From NCBI RefSeq assembly GCF_900114705.1, contig NZ_FOTW01000004.1, forward strand, positions 434,001 to 498,000: DNA of 64,000 nt. Direction: 5' to 3'. The position numbers and the translations under genes are program-made. How positions within the stretch are numbered: position 1 is the stretch's first letter; each line of letters starts with the position of its first letter. This document shows, piece by piece, positions 18,518 to 27,144 of this stretch. The DNA comes from Rugamonas rubra (lineage in GTDB: Bacteria > Pseudomonadota > Gammaproteobacteria > Burkholderiales > Burkholderiaceae_D). The notes beneath the pieces were generated by a model. The model saw only the letters and a program-made list of their open reading frames with translations. It was not told the origin of the DNA and did no database searches.

Positions 18518-20445
18518 GGCGGTTCCTTGAGGGTGAAGTAGAAGGTGGCGCCGGCGCCGGGCGCGGCGACGGCCCAAATGGCGCCGCCGTGGCGTTGCAC
18601 GATGCGCTGGACGGTGGCCAGGCCGATGCCGGTGCCGGCGAACTCGCTGGCCTTGTGCAGGCGCTGGAAGACGCCGAACAGCTGTTGCGCGTGGGCCATG
18701 TCGAAGCCGGCGCCGTTGTCGCGCACGAAATAGGCAGACACGGCAGACACGGCAGACTCGGCCGGCACGGCCGGCACGGCGGGGCCGGGCGGGACGACGT
18801 CGGCGCGGCCGAAGGCGATGCGCGCCGGCGCGCGCATGGCGGAGAACTTGCAGGCGTTCTCCAGCAGGTTGTGCAGGGCCGCCTCGAGCAGGCGGGCGTC
18901 GCCCCAGGCGCGCAGGCCGGGCTGGATGTCGAATTCGAGGGCGCGCGCCGGGTTGGCCTCGGCCACCCGCGCCGCCACCGTGCGCGCCAGCGCCGACAGG
19001 TCGAGCGGCTGGCAGGCCAGGGCGGCGCGGCCCAGACGGGAGAACTCCAGCATGCCGTCGATCAACTGGCCCATGCGCTGGCTTTCGCCGCGCACCCGGG
19101 CCAGGTAGGCCAGGCCGATGGCGTCGAGCCGGTCGGCGTAGTCCTCCTGCAGCGCCAGGCTCCAGCCGTCGATGCCGCGCAGCGGGCTGCGCAGGTCGTG
19201 CGAGACCGAGTAGGAGAAGGCCTCCAGCTCGCGGTTGGCGCGCTCGAGCTCGGCGGTGCGCTCGGCCACCTGGGCCTCCATCCCCTCGTTGGCGCTGCGC
19301 AACTCGGCGCGCGCCTGCTCGGCCTGCGCCAGCAGGGCGGCCATCTGTTCGGCGGCGGCGCGGTGGGCGCTGATGTCGGTGTGGGTGCCGATCATGCGGG
19401 TGGCGCGGCCGGCGGCGTCCTGCTCGACCACCATGCCGCGCGCCTCGACCCATTTCCAGCTGCCGTCCTTGCAGCGCATGCGCTGCTCGATGGCGTAGGT
19501 CTTGGTGCTGCCGTCGAAGTTGCCGGCGAGCAGGACGAGGGCGCGCCGCAGGTCGTCCGGGTGGGCCAGCCGCTGGTAGGTTTCGAGCAGGTCGGGCAGT
19601 TCGTCGTCGCGGTAGCCCAGCATCTCCTTCCAGCGGTGCGAGTACAGCACCACGCCGCTGGCGATGTGGAAGTCCCAGACGCCGTGGCCGGCGCCCTCGA
19701 GCGCGTGCTTCCAGCGGTACTCGCTGTCCTGCAGGTCGCGGAAGGCCTGGTGCAGGCGCTCGCGCATGGCGTTGAGGGCGGCCACCATCTGGCTCAGCTC
19801 GTCGTGGGCGTTGCGCCCGCTGCCGCGCCGCTCCAGCGTCAGCGGCTGCTGCATGCGGCCGGCCGAGAGCAGGTCGGAGTAGGCGGCGATGCGCTTCAGG
19901 TGGCGTCCGACCAGCAGCTGGAACAGCACCAGGATGAACAGCGAGACCAGGAAGGTCTTGATGGTCTGCCAGATCAGGATGGCCACCACCTTGTCGCGCA
20001 GGCGCTGGCGGGCGCCGTCCAGGCTGGCCACGGCGCGCACCGTGCCGATGCGCAGCAGGCGGCCGCGGTGGGCGTAGCTGAGCGGGAAGTCGCGGCCCAG
20101 CACGCCGTCGGCGCGCGGCGCGCCGGCGCGCGCCACCACCTGGCCGTGCTCGTTGCTCACCTCGACGTACTGCAGGTCGGGCAGGCGCAGGATGCCCTGC
20201 AGCTGCAGCTCGAGGTCGCGGCCGCTGGTGATCCACAGGCTAGACGCCAGGCTGTCGGCGTAGCTGCTGTCGATCTGGCGCAGGCGCAGGCCGACCTCGT
20301 CGACGTCGCGGCGGTACTCCATGGCCAGCTGGAACACCGTCGAGACCAGCGTCACCACCGAGCTGAACACCAGGATCAGCACGGCGAAGCGGCGCCCCAG
20401 GCTGTTGCCGGCGGACTTGTGCAACCAGGTGCGGAGCGACTCCAT
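18502..20445 (-). CDS. Membrane sensor histidine kinase with PAS domain
   Basis: A 647-residue kinase. Two membrane helices (about residues 18-40 and 150-175) flank a periplasmic domain of about 110 residues. A HAMP-like region and a PAS domain (YRWKHALEGAGHGVWDF) follow, then the phosphoacceptor helix with H416 (SYSVSHDLRSPLRGIDG) and an ATPase domain (NLLENACKFS, DNGAGFD, GTGIGLATV). I start it at the ATG at 20445, 8 nt after the stop of the binding-protein gene; the open frame beyond is a shadow of that gene. Ala/Val/Ser-rich repeats sit between two ATPase motifs (VPPGPAVPAVPAESAVSAVS). Confidence 0.92.
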   Translation of the reverse strand: MESLRTWLHKSAGNSLGRRFAVLILVFSSVVTLVSTVFQLAMEYRRDVDEVGLRLRQIDSSYADSLASSLWITSGRDLELQLQGILRLPDLQYVEVSNEHGQVVARAGAPRADGVLGRDFPLSYAHRGRLLRIGTVRAVASLDGARQRLRDKVVAILIWQTIKTFLVSLFILVLFQLLVGRHLKRIAAYSDLLSAGRMQQPLTLERRGSGRNAHDELSQMVAALNAMRERLHQAFRDLQDSEYRWKHALEGAGHGVWDFHIASGVVLYSHRWKEMLGYRDDELPDLLETYQRLAHPDDLRRALVLLAGNFDGSTKTYAIEQRMRCKDGSWKWVEARGMVVEQDAAGRATRMIGTHTDISAHRAAAEQMAALLAQAEQARAELRSANEGMEAQVAERTAELERANRELEAFSYSVSHDLRSPLRGIDGWSLALQEDYADRLDAIGLAYLARVRGESQRMGQLIDGMLEFSRLGRAALACQPLDLSALARTVAARVAEANPARALEFDIQPGLRAWGDARLLEAALHNLLENACKFSAMRAPARIAFGRADVVPPGPAVPAVPAESAVSAVSAYFVRDNGAGFDMAHAQQLFGVFQRLHKASEFAGTGIGLATVQRIVQRHGGAIWAVAAPGAGATFYFTLKEPPCTAK

Positions 20446-20453
20446 GCGGGCGC

Positions 20454-21203
20454 CTACTGCGGGTAGCGGCGCAGCACGCCGTCGAAGATGCGCTGGTGGC
20501 TGCCGTCGGCCTTCATGCGGCGGATCTCGGCGGCCAGCAGCGGCACCAGGGCGGCGTGGCGGCGGTGCAGGTAGAGGAACCAGTCGCCCTCGACGAAGGC
20601 CGGCCGCAGCTGGCGCACGCCGCGCAAGCCCATGCTCTGGATGAAGTGCAGGCCCTCGAGCTTTTCGATCACGGCGACGTCGATGCGGTCCTTGTCGAGC
20701 ATGGCGAACAACTGGCGGCCGGTTTCGAGCTTCTGCAGCGAGCGGCTGCCGACGATGTTGCGTTCGAGAATTTTCCAGCCGGTCAGGATGCCGACGTCGT
20801 AGGGCGCCAGGCTGGCGGCGCCGGCCACGGCGAAGTCGTGGCGGCGGCTGAAGGCGACCATCTGGTAGGCCATCACCGGCTCCGGCACGCGCAGCAGATT
20901 GGGGTAGTCGCGTTCGATGCCGGCGACGCGGGAGACGTCGCCGTCGTCGACGCCGCTGTTGGCGTTGAGCAGGCCGCGCTCGGCCGACGAGGCCTGGATT
21001 TCGACGCGCAGGCCGAGCCGGCCGAACAGCTCGGCGTAGAACAGGTCGAGCACGCCGTCGCGTTCGGGCGAGGTGACCGGCGCGAAGAAGGAGGTGTTGA
21101 GTACCAGCGCAGTTGGCGGCGGCGGCGGGATGGCGGCGGGCGCGGCGGCGGCCCGCCCGGCCAGGCAGAGCGACAGCGCGAAGCAGGTCAACAGTGTTCT
21201 CAT
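20454..21203 (-). CDS. Periplasmic substrate-binding-like protein
   Basis: A 249-residue exported protein of the bacterial extracellular solute-binding family 3 type. The signal peptide (MRTLLTCFALSLCLAGRAAAA) is followed by a two-lobe pattern (VLDLFYAELFGRLGLRVEIQ, VMAYQMVAFSRRHDF, VGILTGWKILE, IDVAVIEKLEGLHFIQSMG). No ABC transporter genes are nearby. Instead it heads an operon with a sensor kinase, so it most likely delivers a ligand signal to that kinase's periplasmic domain. The ligand is unknown. Confidence 0.82.
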   Translation of the reverse strand: MRTLLTCFALSLCLAGRAAAAPAAIPPPPPTALVLNTSFFAPVTSPERDGVLDLFYAELFGRLGLRVEIQASSAERGLLNANSGVDDGDVSRVAGIERDYPNLLRVPEPVMAYQMVAFSRRHDFAVAGAASLAPYDVGILTGWKILERNIVGSRSLQKLETGRQLFAMLDKDRIDVAVIEKLEGLHFIQSMGLRGVRQLRPAFVEGDWFLYLHRRHAALVPLLAAEIRRMKADGSHQRIFDGVLRRYPQ

Positions 21204-21380
21204 GGCGGGCCCCGCGGGTGGTGTTCGGTGCGGTCGACAACGGTGAAAGCTTGCAACTTAGTATGACTAGTTTCCCGCCGTTTGGCTACGCGCGCGCACC
21301 CGTCGGTGCCATCTGGCAACAGCGCGCGGCCCGCTTGTAGGAAAAGTCGCGCACGTGTCAGAAAACGCTGCATTTGCGGC

Positions 21381-21399
21381 GCATAATGATTATGATGAG
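21381..21399. promoter_or_regulatory. Palindromic AT-rich site, Fur-box-like
   Basis: CATAAT-G-ATTATG (21382-21394) extended to 19 bp matches the Fur consensus at about 13 of 19 positions. It lies between the divergent sensor-kinase operon and the chemoreceptor gene. By-eye evidence only; the match is modest. Confidence 0.3.
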
Positions 21400-21464
21400 A
21401 AATAGATACATCAGTAATGCAAGTTTCTTGCTTGCTTGTCCGATCCCCCAGTGCGGAGCGTGCC

Positions 21465-23498
21465 ATGAGTGCCTATTCTGTCGTCGGTGGCCTGCGGCTG
21501 CCACATAAATTCCTGATCCTCAGTCTGATCGCGCTGCTGCTGGCGGCGGTGCCCACCTTCTTCTATGTGCGCGAGGCGGGCAAGAGCCTGGACGCCTACC
21601 AGTCCGAGCAACAGGGTCTGGTCAGGGTGGCGGCGGTGCTGAAAACCATCCAGTTTACCCAGCAGCATCGCGGCCTGGCCGCGCTCAGCCTGGGCGGCGT
21701 GGCCGGCGGCGAGGCCAAGCGGGCCGCCAAGCAGGCCGAGGCGGACCGCGCCTACGGCGAGGTCGACGCCATCGTCAAGGCGATGGGCGACGACGGCGTG
21801 ACGGCGGCCTGGACCGCCTCCCGGCGCGACTGGGACGCGCTGCGCGAGGGCGTGGTGGCGCGCCGCCTGACGGTGCCGCAGAGCTTCGCCGGCCACACGG
21901 CGCTGGTGCCGCTGTTGCTGCGGGTGAACGACCTGGTGGGCGACCACTACGGCCTGAGCCTGGACCCGGACAAGGACAGCTACCAGTTGATCCAGGCCAT
22001 GTTCTACCAACTGCCCTACCTGACCGAGGAGCTGGGCAAGACGCGCGCCCAGGGCGCCGGCATGCTGGCGCGCAAGGAGGCCTCGGCCGAGGAGCGCATC
22101 GCGCTGTCGATCTACACCGGCCGCGTCGGCGACCGCCTGGACCAGACCCAGGCCGCCTTCAACAAGGCCGCCAGCGAGAACCCGCGCCTGGCCAGCAGCC
22201 TGGGCGAGGCGATGCGCGAGGCGGCCGGCCTGGCGCAGGGCCTGGTGCGCACCGCCAGCGAGCAGATCGTCAAGCCCGAGCAACTGAGCTACGCGGCCGA
22301 CCAGTACGTGACCCTGGCGACCCAGGCGATCGACGCCCAGTTCAAGCTCAACGGCGCGTCCGGCGCGGTGCTCGAGGAGCTGATGGCCGAGAAGATCGGC
22401 GACTTCCACCGCACCCGCTGGCTGATGCTGGCCAGCATGCTGGGCCTGATCGCGCTGGCCGGCGCCGTCGCCGCGATGATCTCGCGCTCGGTCACCGGGC
22501 CGCTGCGGCACGCCGTGCTGGTGGCCGAGCGGGTCGCCGGCGGCGACCTGGTGGGCGACTTCGACACCGGCCCGCCCAACGAGGTCGGGCGCATGCTGCG
22601 CGCCCTGAAGGAGATGAACGACAGCCTGCGCCACATCGTCGGCGACGTGCGCGGCAGCATCGACAACATCGGCGCGGCGACGCGCGACATCGCCAGCGGC
22701 AACGCCGACGTCTCGCGCCGGCTCGAGGCGCAGGCCTCCAGCCTGGAGCAGACGGCCTCGTCGATGGAGCAGATGACCTCGACGGTCAAGCAGAACGCCG
22801 ACAACGCGCGCCAGGCCAACACCCTGGTGGCCGGCGCCGCCGGCGTGGCCAGCCACGGCGGCGCGGTGGTGGCGCAGGTGGTGCGCACCATGGGCGAGAT
22901 CAACGCCAGCTCGCACCGCATCGTCGACATCATCGGGGTGATCGACGGCATCGCCTTCCAGACCAACATCCTGGCCTTGAACGCGGCGGTCGAGGCGGCC
23001 CGCGCCGGCGAGCAGGGCCGTGGCTTCGCCGTGGTCGCCTCCGAGGTGCGCAACCTGGCGCAGCGCTCGGCGGCGGCGGCCAAGGAGATCAAGGAGTTGA
23101 TCGCGCAGAGCGTGGAGAAGGTCGAGGCCGGCAACCGGCTGGCCGACAGCGCCGGCAAGGCGATGGAGGAGATCGTCGGCAGCGTGGCGCGCATCACCGG
23201 CATCATGGGCGAGATCGCCACCGCCTCGGCCGAGCAGGGCAGCGGCATCGAGCAGATCAACCAGGCCGTGACGCAGATGGACGACATGACGCAGCAGAAC
23301 GCGGCCCTGGTCGAACAGACCGCCGCCGCCTCGGCCAGCCTGCAGGACCAGGCGCAGAGCCTGGTGGCGGCGATGAGCGTGTTCCGGCTCGACGCCAGCG
23401 AGCTCGGCGGCGCGGCCGGCGGCCGCGCGGCGCCGCAGGGCCGGGCCGGCGCGGCGGCGCCGGCGGCGCGCCCGTCGCTGGCGCTGGCCGGGCGCTAG
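21465..23498 (+). CDS. Methyl-accepting chemotaxis protein
   Basis: A 677-residue chemoreceptor. The first membrane helix ([21 protein letters not shown], about residues 11-31) and the second near residue 325-345 enclose a large periplasmic sensing domain of about 290 residues resembling nitrate/TarH-type helical sensors. HAMP and the cytoplasmic signalling domain follow, with the highly conserved hairpin tip ([20 protein letters not shown]). The tail is Ala/Gly-rich and lacks a CheR-docking pentapeptide. The ATG at 21465 has a CGGAG site 7 nt upstream and is preferred over the ATG at 21417, which has none. Confidence 0.93.
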   Translation: MSAYSVVGGLRLPHKFLILSLIALLLAAVPTFFYVREAGKSLDAYQSEQQGLVRVAAVLKTIQFTQQHRGLAALSLGGVAGGEAKRAAKQAEADRAYGEVDAIVKAMGDDGVTAAWTASRRDWDALREGVVARRLTVPQSFAGHTALVPLLLRVNDLVGDHYGLSLDPDKDSYQLIQAMFYQLPYLTEELGKTRAQGAGMLARKEASAEERIALSIYTGRVGDRLDQTQAAFNKAASENPRLASSLGEAMREAAGLAQGLVRTASEQIVKPEQLSYAADQYVTLATQAIDAQFKLNGASGAVLEELMAEKIGDFHRTRWLMLASMLGLIALAGAVAAMISRSVTGPLRHAVLVAERVAGGDLVGDFDTGPPNEVGRMLRALKEMNDSLRHIVGDVRGSIDNIGAATRDIASGNADVSRRLEAQASSLEQTASSMEQMTSTVKQNADNARQANTLVAGAAGVASHGGAVVAQVVRTMGEINASSHRIVDIIGVIDGIAFQTNILALNAAVEAARAGEQGRGFAVVASEVRNLAQRSAAAAKEIKELIAQSVEKVEAGNRLADSAGKAMEEIVGSVARITGIMGEIATASAEQGSGIEQINQAVTQMDDMTQQNAALVEQTAAASASLQDQAQSLVAAMSVFRLDASELGGAAGGRAAPQGRAGAAAPAARPSLALAGR

Positions 23499-23533
23499 CG
23501 CTGGCGCGGGACGCCGGTGCGGCGCCGGCGGGC

Positions 23534-23561
23534 GCCGGCACCGGCACCGGCACCGGCACCG
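23534..23561. repeat. Short tandem repeat (CCGGCA-type hexamers)
   Basis: About four to five copies of CCGGCA lie between convergent genes, within a very GC-rich 120-bp gap. No T-tract is present, so termination there is unclear. Confidence 0.7.
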
Positions 23562-23622
23562 GCTGCGGCAGCGGCTGCGCCAATGGTGCCGCCCGGCCGG
23601 CGCGCCTTGCCGCCCGGCCACC

Positions 23623-24012
23623 TCACTTGGCGGCGGCCGGCGCGGGGCGGGCCGCCTCGTCGTCGTTGAGTATCCACACGCGCTCCAGCATGCCGGCGGC
23701 GTCGACCGTGTAGTTGACCACGATGTCGCTGCCGCGCAAGGTGGCCGGCATGGCGATCATATTGTCCTGGTTGAAGATGCGGGCGCCGGCGGCCAGCCGG
23801 CGCGGCTTGCCGTCGATCAGGAGGTCGGGGAAGTAGCCTGGCGTCATCTTGCCGCGCAGCGCGTCGGGCGGGAAGGGCCGCTCGATGCCCTGGGCGGCGG
23901 CCGTTGCGGCCAGCGGCGGCGCCAGCGCCAGTGTCAGGCCCAGCGCCAGGCTGGTCGGCAGGGTCGGGGCCAGCGCCGCCAGCACGGCGGCCAGGTGGCA
24001 AGTGCGCCGCAT
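23623..24012 (-). CDS. Exported protein of unknown function
   Basis: A 129-residue protein with a signal peptide (MRRTCHLAAVLAALAPTLPT and a further hydrophobic stretch to about residue 38). The mature part includes PFPPDALRGKMTPGYFPDLLIDGKPRRLAAG and MPATLRGSDIVVNYTVDAAGMLERVWIL, a compact beta-rich pattern. I recognise no family with confidence. It is convergent with the chemoreceptor gene. The ATG at 24012 begins the signal peptide; the upstream ATG at 24036 would add eight residues. Confidence 0.65.
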   Translation of the reverse strand: MRRTCHLAAVLAALAPTLPTSLALGLTLALAPPLAATAAAQGIERPFPPDALRGKMTPGYFPDLLIDGKPRRLAAGARIFNQDNMIAMPATLRGSDIVVNYTVDAAGMLERVWILNDDEAARPAPAAAK

Positions 24013-24359
24013 GGTGGCGTCCTCCAGAGTGGGCATGGCGCCAGCTTACACCGCTTCGGCCCGGCCGTGGTGGCCGGTGGCGGCCTCAGCCGCCCAGCGT
24101 CGCCCGCGCCGCCCGCACCGCGAGCACACCGCGCCCATCGCCCCGGTGCACAGTCTACCGAGTGCGTGCACGTCGGGCCGCCGTTGTCGGCGGAATTGAC
24201 AAGCGGACGCGGCGACGGTGGCCGGCCGCGCGCAAGCGCTTGAATTAAAGGCGATTGCGGCGCCGGGCATTCATCTTGCTCACCTTGCCGCAGGGCCTGC
24301 CGCAGCGCGGCGGGCACGGCGAACGCCGGCACGGGCCGGCACCGCACGAGGGGGCTGCG
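24013..24359. other. Divergent intergenic region
   Basis: About 347 bases between the exported-protein gene and the PEP-CTERM gene. It contains a perfect CAAGCGCTTG palindrome at 24233-24242 and a consensus TTGACA hexamer at 24196-24201 with no matching -10. No gene is visible. Confidence 0.45.
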
Positions 24360-25088
24360 ATGACACCACGACACTTGCTTCGACCATGGCGCCGACTGGC
24401 GGCGCTGTGTTGCCTCCTGGCCGGCTGGACCGGCGGCGCCACCGCCGCCGGCGTGCTGTACGACAACGGCGGGCCGGACGGCGCCGGCGCCAACAACGCC
24501 GGCATCGCCTGGCAGGCCGACGATTTCGTGCTCGGCGGCGGCGCCGTGCTCAGCGACCTGCATTTCTGGACCTTCGAGGCGGCCGGCGCCTACCGCAACA
24601 GCATCGCCTGGGCCATCGCCGCCGACGCCGGCGGCACGGTCGGCGCCCTGCTGGCCAGCGGCCAGCAGGGCGCCGTCGCGCGCAGCGCCACCGGCGCCGT
24701 CCAGGCCGGCCTGGACGGCTACCAGTACGGCCTGGACCTGAACGCGCCGCTGGCGCTGGCGGCCGGCCGCTACTGGCTGGTGCTGCACAACGGCGGCTTC
24801 GGCCAGATGGGCGACCCGAACGATTTCTACTGGGCCACGGCGGCGGCCAACGGCGGGCCGGACGGGCGCGAGTCCTACAACGGCGGCGCCAGTTGGGGCG
24901 CCAACGGCAGCGAGCACGCCTTCCAGTTGACCGGCGTCGTGCCGGAGCCGAGCCCGGCGGCGCTGCTGGGCGCCGGCCTGGCGGTGTTGCTGCTGAGGCG
25001 GCGCGTCGGCGCCCGTCGCGCCGATGACGTCGGCGGCGATGGCGGTGGTCACGGCGACGGCCGGCCGGCCGCTTGGGGGCGCTCGTGA
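24360..25088 (+). CDS. PEP-CTERM sorting-domain protein
   Basis: A 242-residue secreted protein. The signal peptide (RRLAALCCLLAGWTGGATAAG) is followed by a beta-rich domain (VLYDNGGPDGAGANNAGIAW; FVLGGGAVLSDLHFWTFEAAG) and a PEP-CTERM tail: VPEPSPAALLGAGLAVLLLRRR near residue 194. Such proteins are recognised by exosortase and linked to the cell surface or exopolysaccharide. A further ~28 hydrophilic residues follow the basic RRR, which is atypical because the sorting signal normally ends there. The ATG at 24360 has GAGGGG upstream. It overlaps the next gene by 4 nt. Confidence 0.88.
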   Translation: MTPRHLLRPWRRLAALCCLLAGWTGGATAAGVLYDNGGPDGAGANNAGIAWQADDFVLGGGAVLSDLHFWTFEAAGAYRNSIAWAIAADAGGTVGALLASGQQGAVARSATGAVQAGLDGYQYGLDLNAPLALAAGRYWLVLHNGGFGQMGDPNDFYWATAAANGGPDGRESYNGGASWGANGSEHAFQLTGVVPEPSPAALLGAGLAVLLLRRRVGARRADDVGGDGGGHGDGRPAAWGRS

Positions 25089-26935
25089 ACCCGCTGCGCG
25101 GCGGCGCCGCCGTATCGCCGTCATGCGGCCGCCGGTACGCGCTGGCGCTGCTGTGCGCCAGTGCGCTGGCCGCCGCGCCGTTGCCCGGCGCCGCCGCTGC
25201 TGCTGCTGCTGCTGCTGCCGCTGCTGCGCCGGCCGCCAGCGTCCAGCGCGACGAGGCCCACGACACCGGCGCTCCGCTGGCCGAGCTGGCGCGCGGCGCG
25301 GCGGCCCGCACGGCGCCACAACAGATGCGGGTGTTTCCGCTGCGCCTGGTGACGCCGGCCATGCGCGGCCGGCCGCAGGCGCCGGTCCGTCCCCCGTCCG
25401 CCGCCGCCGCCGCGGCTGGGGCCGAAGCCGCCACCAGCGCCACCGTTGCCGCTGACGGCGCCGCCGCCGGTGCCGCCTCCGCCTCCGCCTCCGTCTCCGC
25501 CTCCGCCACTCCCACCGTCGCCAGCACGGCCGCCGGCACCGCCGCCGCCACCGGCGCGCCGCGCGTCAACACCGGCGCCACCCTGGTCAACATCGACGGC
25601 GTCGGCGCCAACAGCGGCGCGCCGTCGGACGCCAACGGCGCCGTCGGCGCCAGCCAGTACGTGCAGTGGGTCAACACCGAGCTGGCCGTCTACGACAAGG
25701 CCGGCGCCCTGCTGCTCGGCCCCGTCGACGGCAACCTGCTGTTCGCCGGCTTCAGCGGCAGCCGGGGCGCCGACGCCTGCCGCCTGAGCAACCGGGGCGA
25801 CCCGATCGCCCAGTACGACAAGCTGGCCGGCCGCTGGGTGCTGTCGCAGTTCGCCTGGCTCGACGCCGACGAGGACAGCGGCCCCTACTACCAGTGCATC
25901 GCCGTCTCCACCAGCGCCGACGCCACCGGCAGCTACCACCGCTACGTGTTCGAGAGCCGCGACGCGGCCAACGCCATCGTCTTCAACGACTACGCCAAGA
26001 TGGGCATCTGGCCGGACGCCTACTACCTCACCTATGTGTTGTTCGCACCGCTCGGCGGCAGCGGCTACTTCGGCCCGCAGGTGTGCGGCTACGACCGCGC
26101 CGCCATGCTGGCCGGCGCCGCCGCGCTGGGCCGTTGCCGCGACCTGGGCGACAGCTTCGGCCCGGCGCTGCCGGCCGACCTCGACGGCACCACGCCGCCG
26201 CCGGCCGGCAGCGCCAACTATCTGCTGGCCATGGACTTCGACGGCGCCGGCCACGGCGACACCCTGTTCCTGTGGCGCTACTCGTTCGCCGCCGACAGCC
26301 TGAGCGGGCCGCAGGCGCTGGCCGTGGCGCCCTACACGATCGCCTGCCCGAGCACCTTCGGCGGCCCCTGCGTGCGCCAGCCGCCGCCCGGCGAGCGGCT
26401 CGACTCGGTCGGCGACCGCCTGATGTACCGCCTGCCCTACCGCAACTTCGGCGACCGCCAGGTGCTGCTGGCCAACCACTCGGTGCAGCAGCCGGGCGCG
26501 CCGACCGACGGCCCGCTGGGCGTGCGCTGGTACGAGCTGCGCGCCGGCCCCGGCGCCGGCGCCGGCCCGGCCGTCTACCAGCAGGGCACCCACGCGCCGG
26601 ACGCGCTGAGCCGCTGGATGGCCGGCATCGCCATGGACCGCGCCGGCGACATCGCGCTCGGCTACAGCGTGGCCGGGGCGGCGCTGTTCCCCGGCGTGCG
26701 CTACAGCGGCCGGCTGCGCAGCGAGCTGCCCGGCACGCTCGAGGCCGAGGCCGCCATCGTCGCCGGCGCCGGGGTGCAGATCAACACCTTCAACCGTTGG
26801 GGCGACTACAGCGGCATGACGGTCGACCCGGTCGACGACTGCACCTTCTGGTACACCCAGCAATACATCGCCAACAGCGGCCGCTTCACCTGGCGCAGCC
26901 GCATCGCCGCCTTCCGCTTCCGCAACTGCGACTAG
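25085..26935 (+). CDS. Large secreted protein of unknown function
   Basis: A 616-residue exported protein. A signal peptide (YALALLCASALAAAPLPGAA) runs into a poly-Ala stretch encoded by GCT/GCC repeats, then an Ala/Pro/Ser-rich linker (about residues 90-170). The globular part begins near NTGATLVNIDGVGANSGAPS and contains several segments with acidic and aromatic residues (SQFAWLDADEDSGPYYQCIA, KMGIWPDAYYLTYVLF) and six or more cysteines likely to form disulfides. No enzyme family is recognised. I place the start at GTG 25085, which overlaps the PEP-CTERM stop (GTGA) and has GGGGG 6 nt upstream, implying coupled translation. Confidence 0.75.
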   Translation: MNPLRGGAAVSPSCGRRYALALLCASALAAAPLPGAAAAAAAAAAAAAPAASVQRDEAHDTGAPLAELARGAAARTAPQQMRVFPLRLVTPAMRGRPQAPVRPPSAAAAAAGAEAATSATVAADGAAAGAASASASVSASATPTVASTAAGTAAATGAPRVNTGATLVNIDGVGANSGAPSDANGAVGASQYVQWVNTELAVYDKAGALLLGPVDGNLLFAGFSGSRGADACRLSNRGDPIAQYDKLAGRWVLSQFAWLDADEDSGPYYQCIAVSTSADATGSYHRYVFESRDAANAIVFNDYAKMGIWPDAYYLTYVLFAPLGGSGYFGPQVCGYDRAAMLAGAAALGRCRDLGDSFGPALPADLDGTTPPPAGSANYLLAMDFDGAGHGDTLFLWRYSFAADSLSGPQALAVAPYTIACPSTFGGPCVRQPPPGERLDSVGDRLMYRLPYRNFGDRQVLLANHSVQQPGAPTDGPLGVRWYELRAGPGAGAGPAVYQQGTHAPDALSRWMAGIAMDRAGDIALGYSVAGAALFPGVRYSGRLRSELPGTLEAEAAIVAGAGVQINTFNRWGDYSGMTVDPVDDCTFWYTQQYIANSGRFTWRSRIAAFRFRNCD

Positions 26936-26957
26936 CGGCCGTCCCGCTTGCCCCTTA

Positions 26958-26987
26958 CCGCCGCAGCGCATCGCGGCGGTTTTTTTT
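26958..26987 (+). terminator. Intrinsic terminator after the secreted protein gene
   Basis: CCGCCGC (26958-26964) pairs with GCGGCGG (26973-26979) around an 8-nt loop, followed by eight T residues. It separates the PEP-CTERM operon from the TonB receptor gene. Confidence 0.9.
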
Positions 26988-27010
26988 ATATGTCTGTTGT
27001 TGCCGCGCAA

Positions 27011-27054
27011 CTGTCATGCGGGCGTCATCGCCCTGTCACCGGCCTGTCACGGCC
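27011..27054 (+). promoter_or_regulatory. Double Pho box (predicted PhoB-binding site)
   Basis: Four consecutive 11-bp direct repeats, CTGTCATGCGG, GCGTCATCGCC, CTGTCACCGGC and CTGTCACGGCC, give two adjacent Pho boxes (consensus half-site CTGTCAT plus 4 bp). The last CTGTCAC ends 10 bp before a TACAAT -10 at 27061-27066, the normal geometry in which the Pho box replaces the -35. This predicts induction of the TonB receptor gene by PhoB under phosphate starvation. Confidence 0.85.
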
Positions 27055-27060
27055 CCCTCC

Positions 27061-27066
27061 TACAAT
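27061..27066 (+). promoter_or_regulatory. -10 element of the Pho-box promoter
   Basis: TACAAT matches the consensus at 5 of 6 positions and is placed correctly behind the Pho boxes. The leader to the ATG at 27145 would be about 70 nt. Confidence 0.7.
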
Positions 27067-27144
27067 CCTGCAAGTTATGTATCTGCCATGCCGCCGAGGC
27101 GGCCTGCGCCCCCTTTCTCCCCAAACCCCGTAAGAAAGAAACCC

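Noticed and set aside
24196..24224. Consensus TTGACA hexamer as a promoter for the PEP-CTERM gene
   Set aside because: No -10-like hexamer is found at 15-19 bp; in GC-rich DNA an isolated hexamer is weak evidence.
25666..27144. Continuous frame running from inside the secreted-protein gene into the TonB receptor
   Set aside because: The first 490 codons are a shifted-frame shadow of the secreted protein, cross a strong terminator and Pho boxes, and the receptor has its own ATG and signal peptide at 27145.
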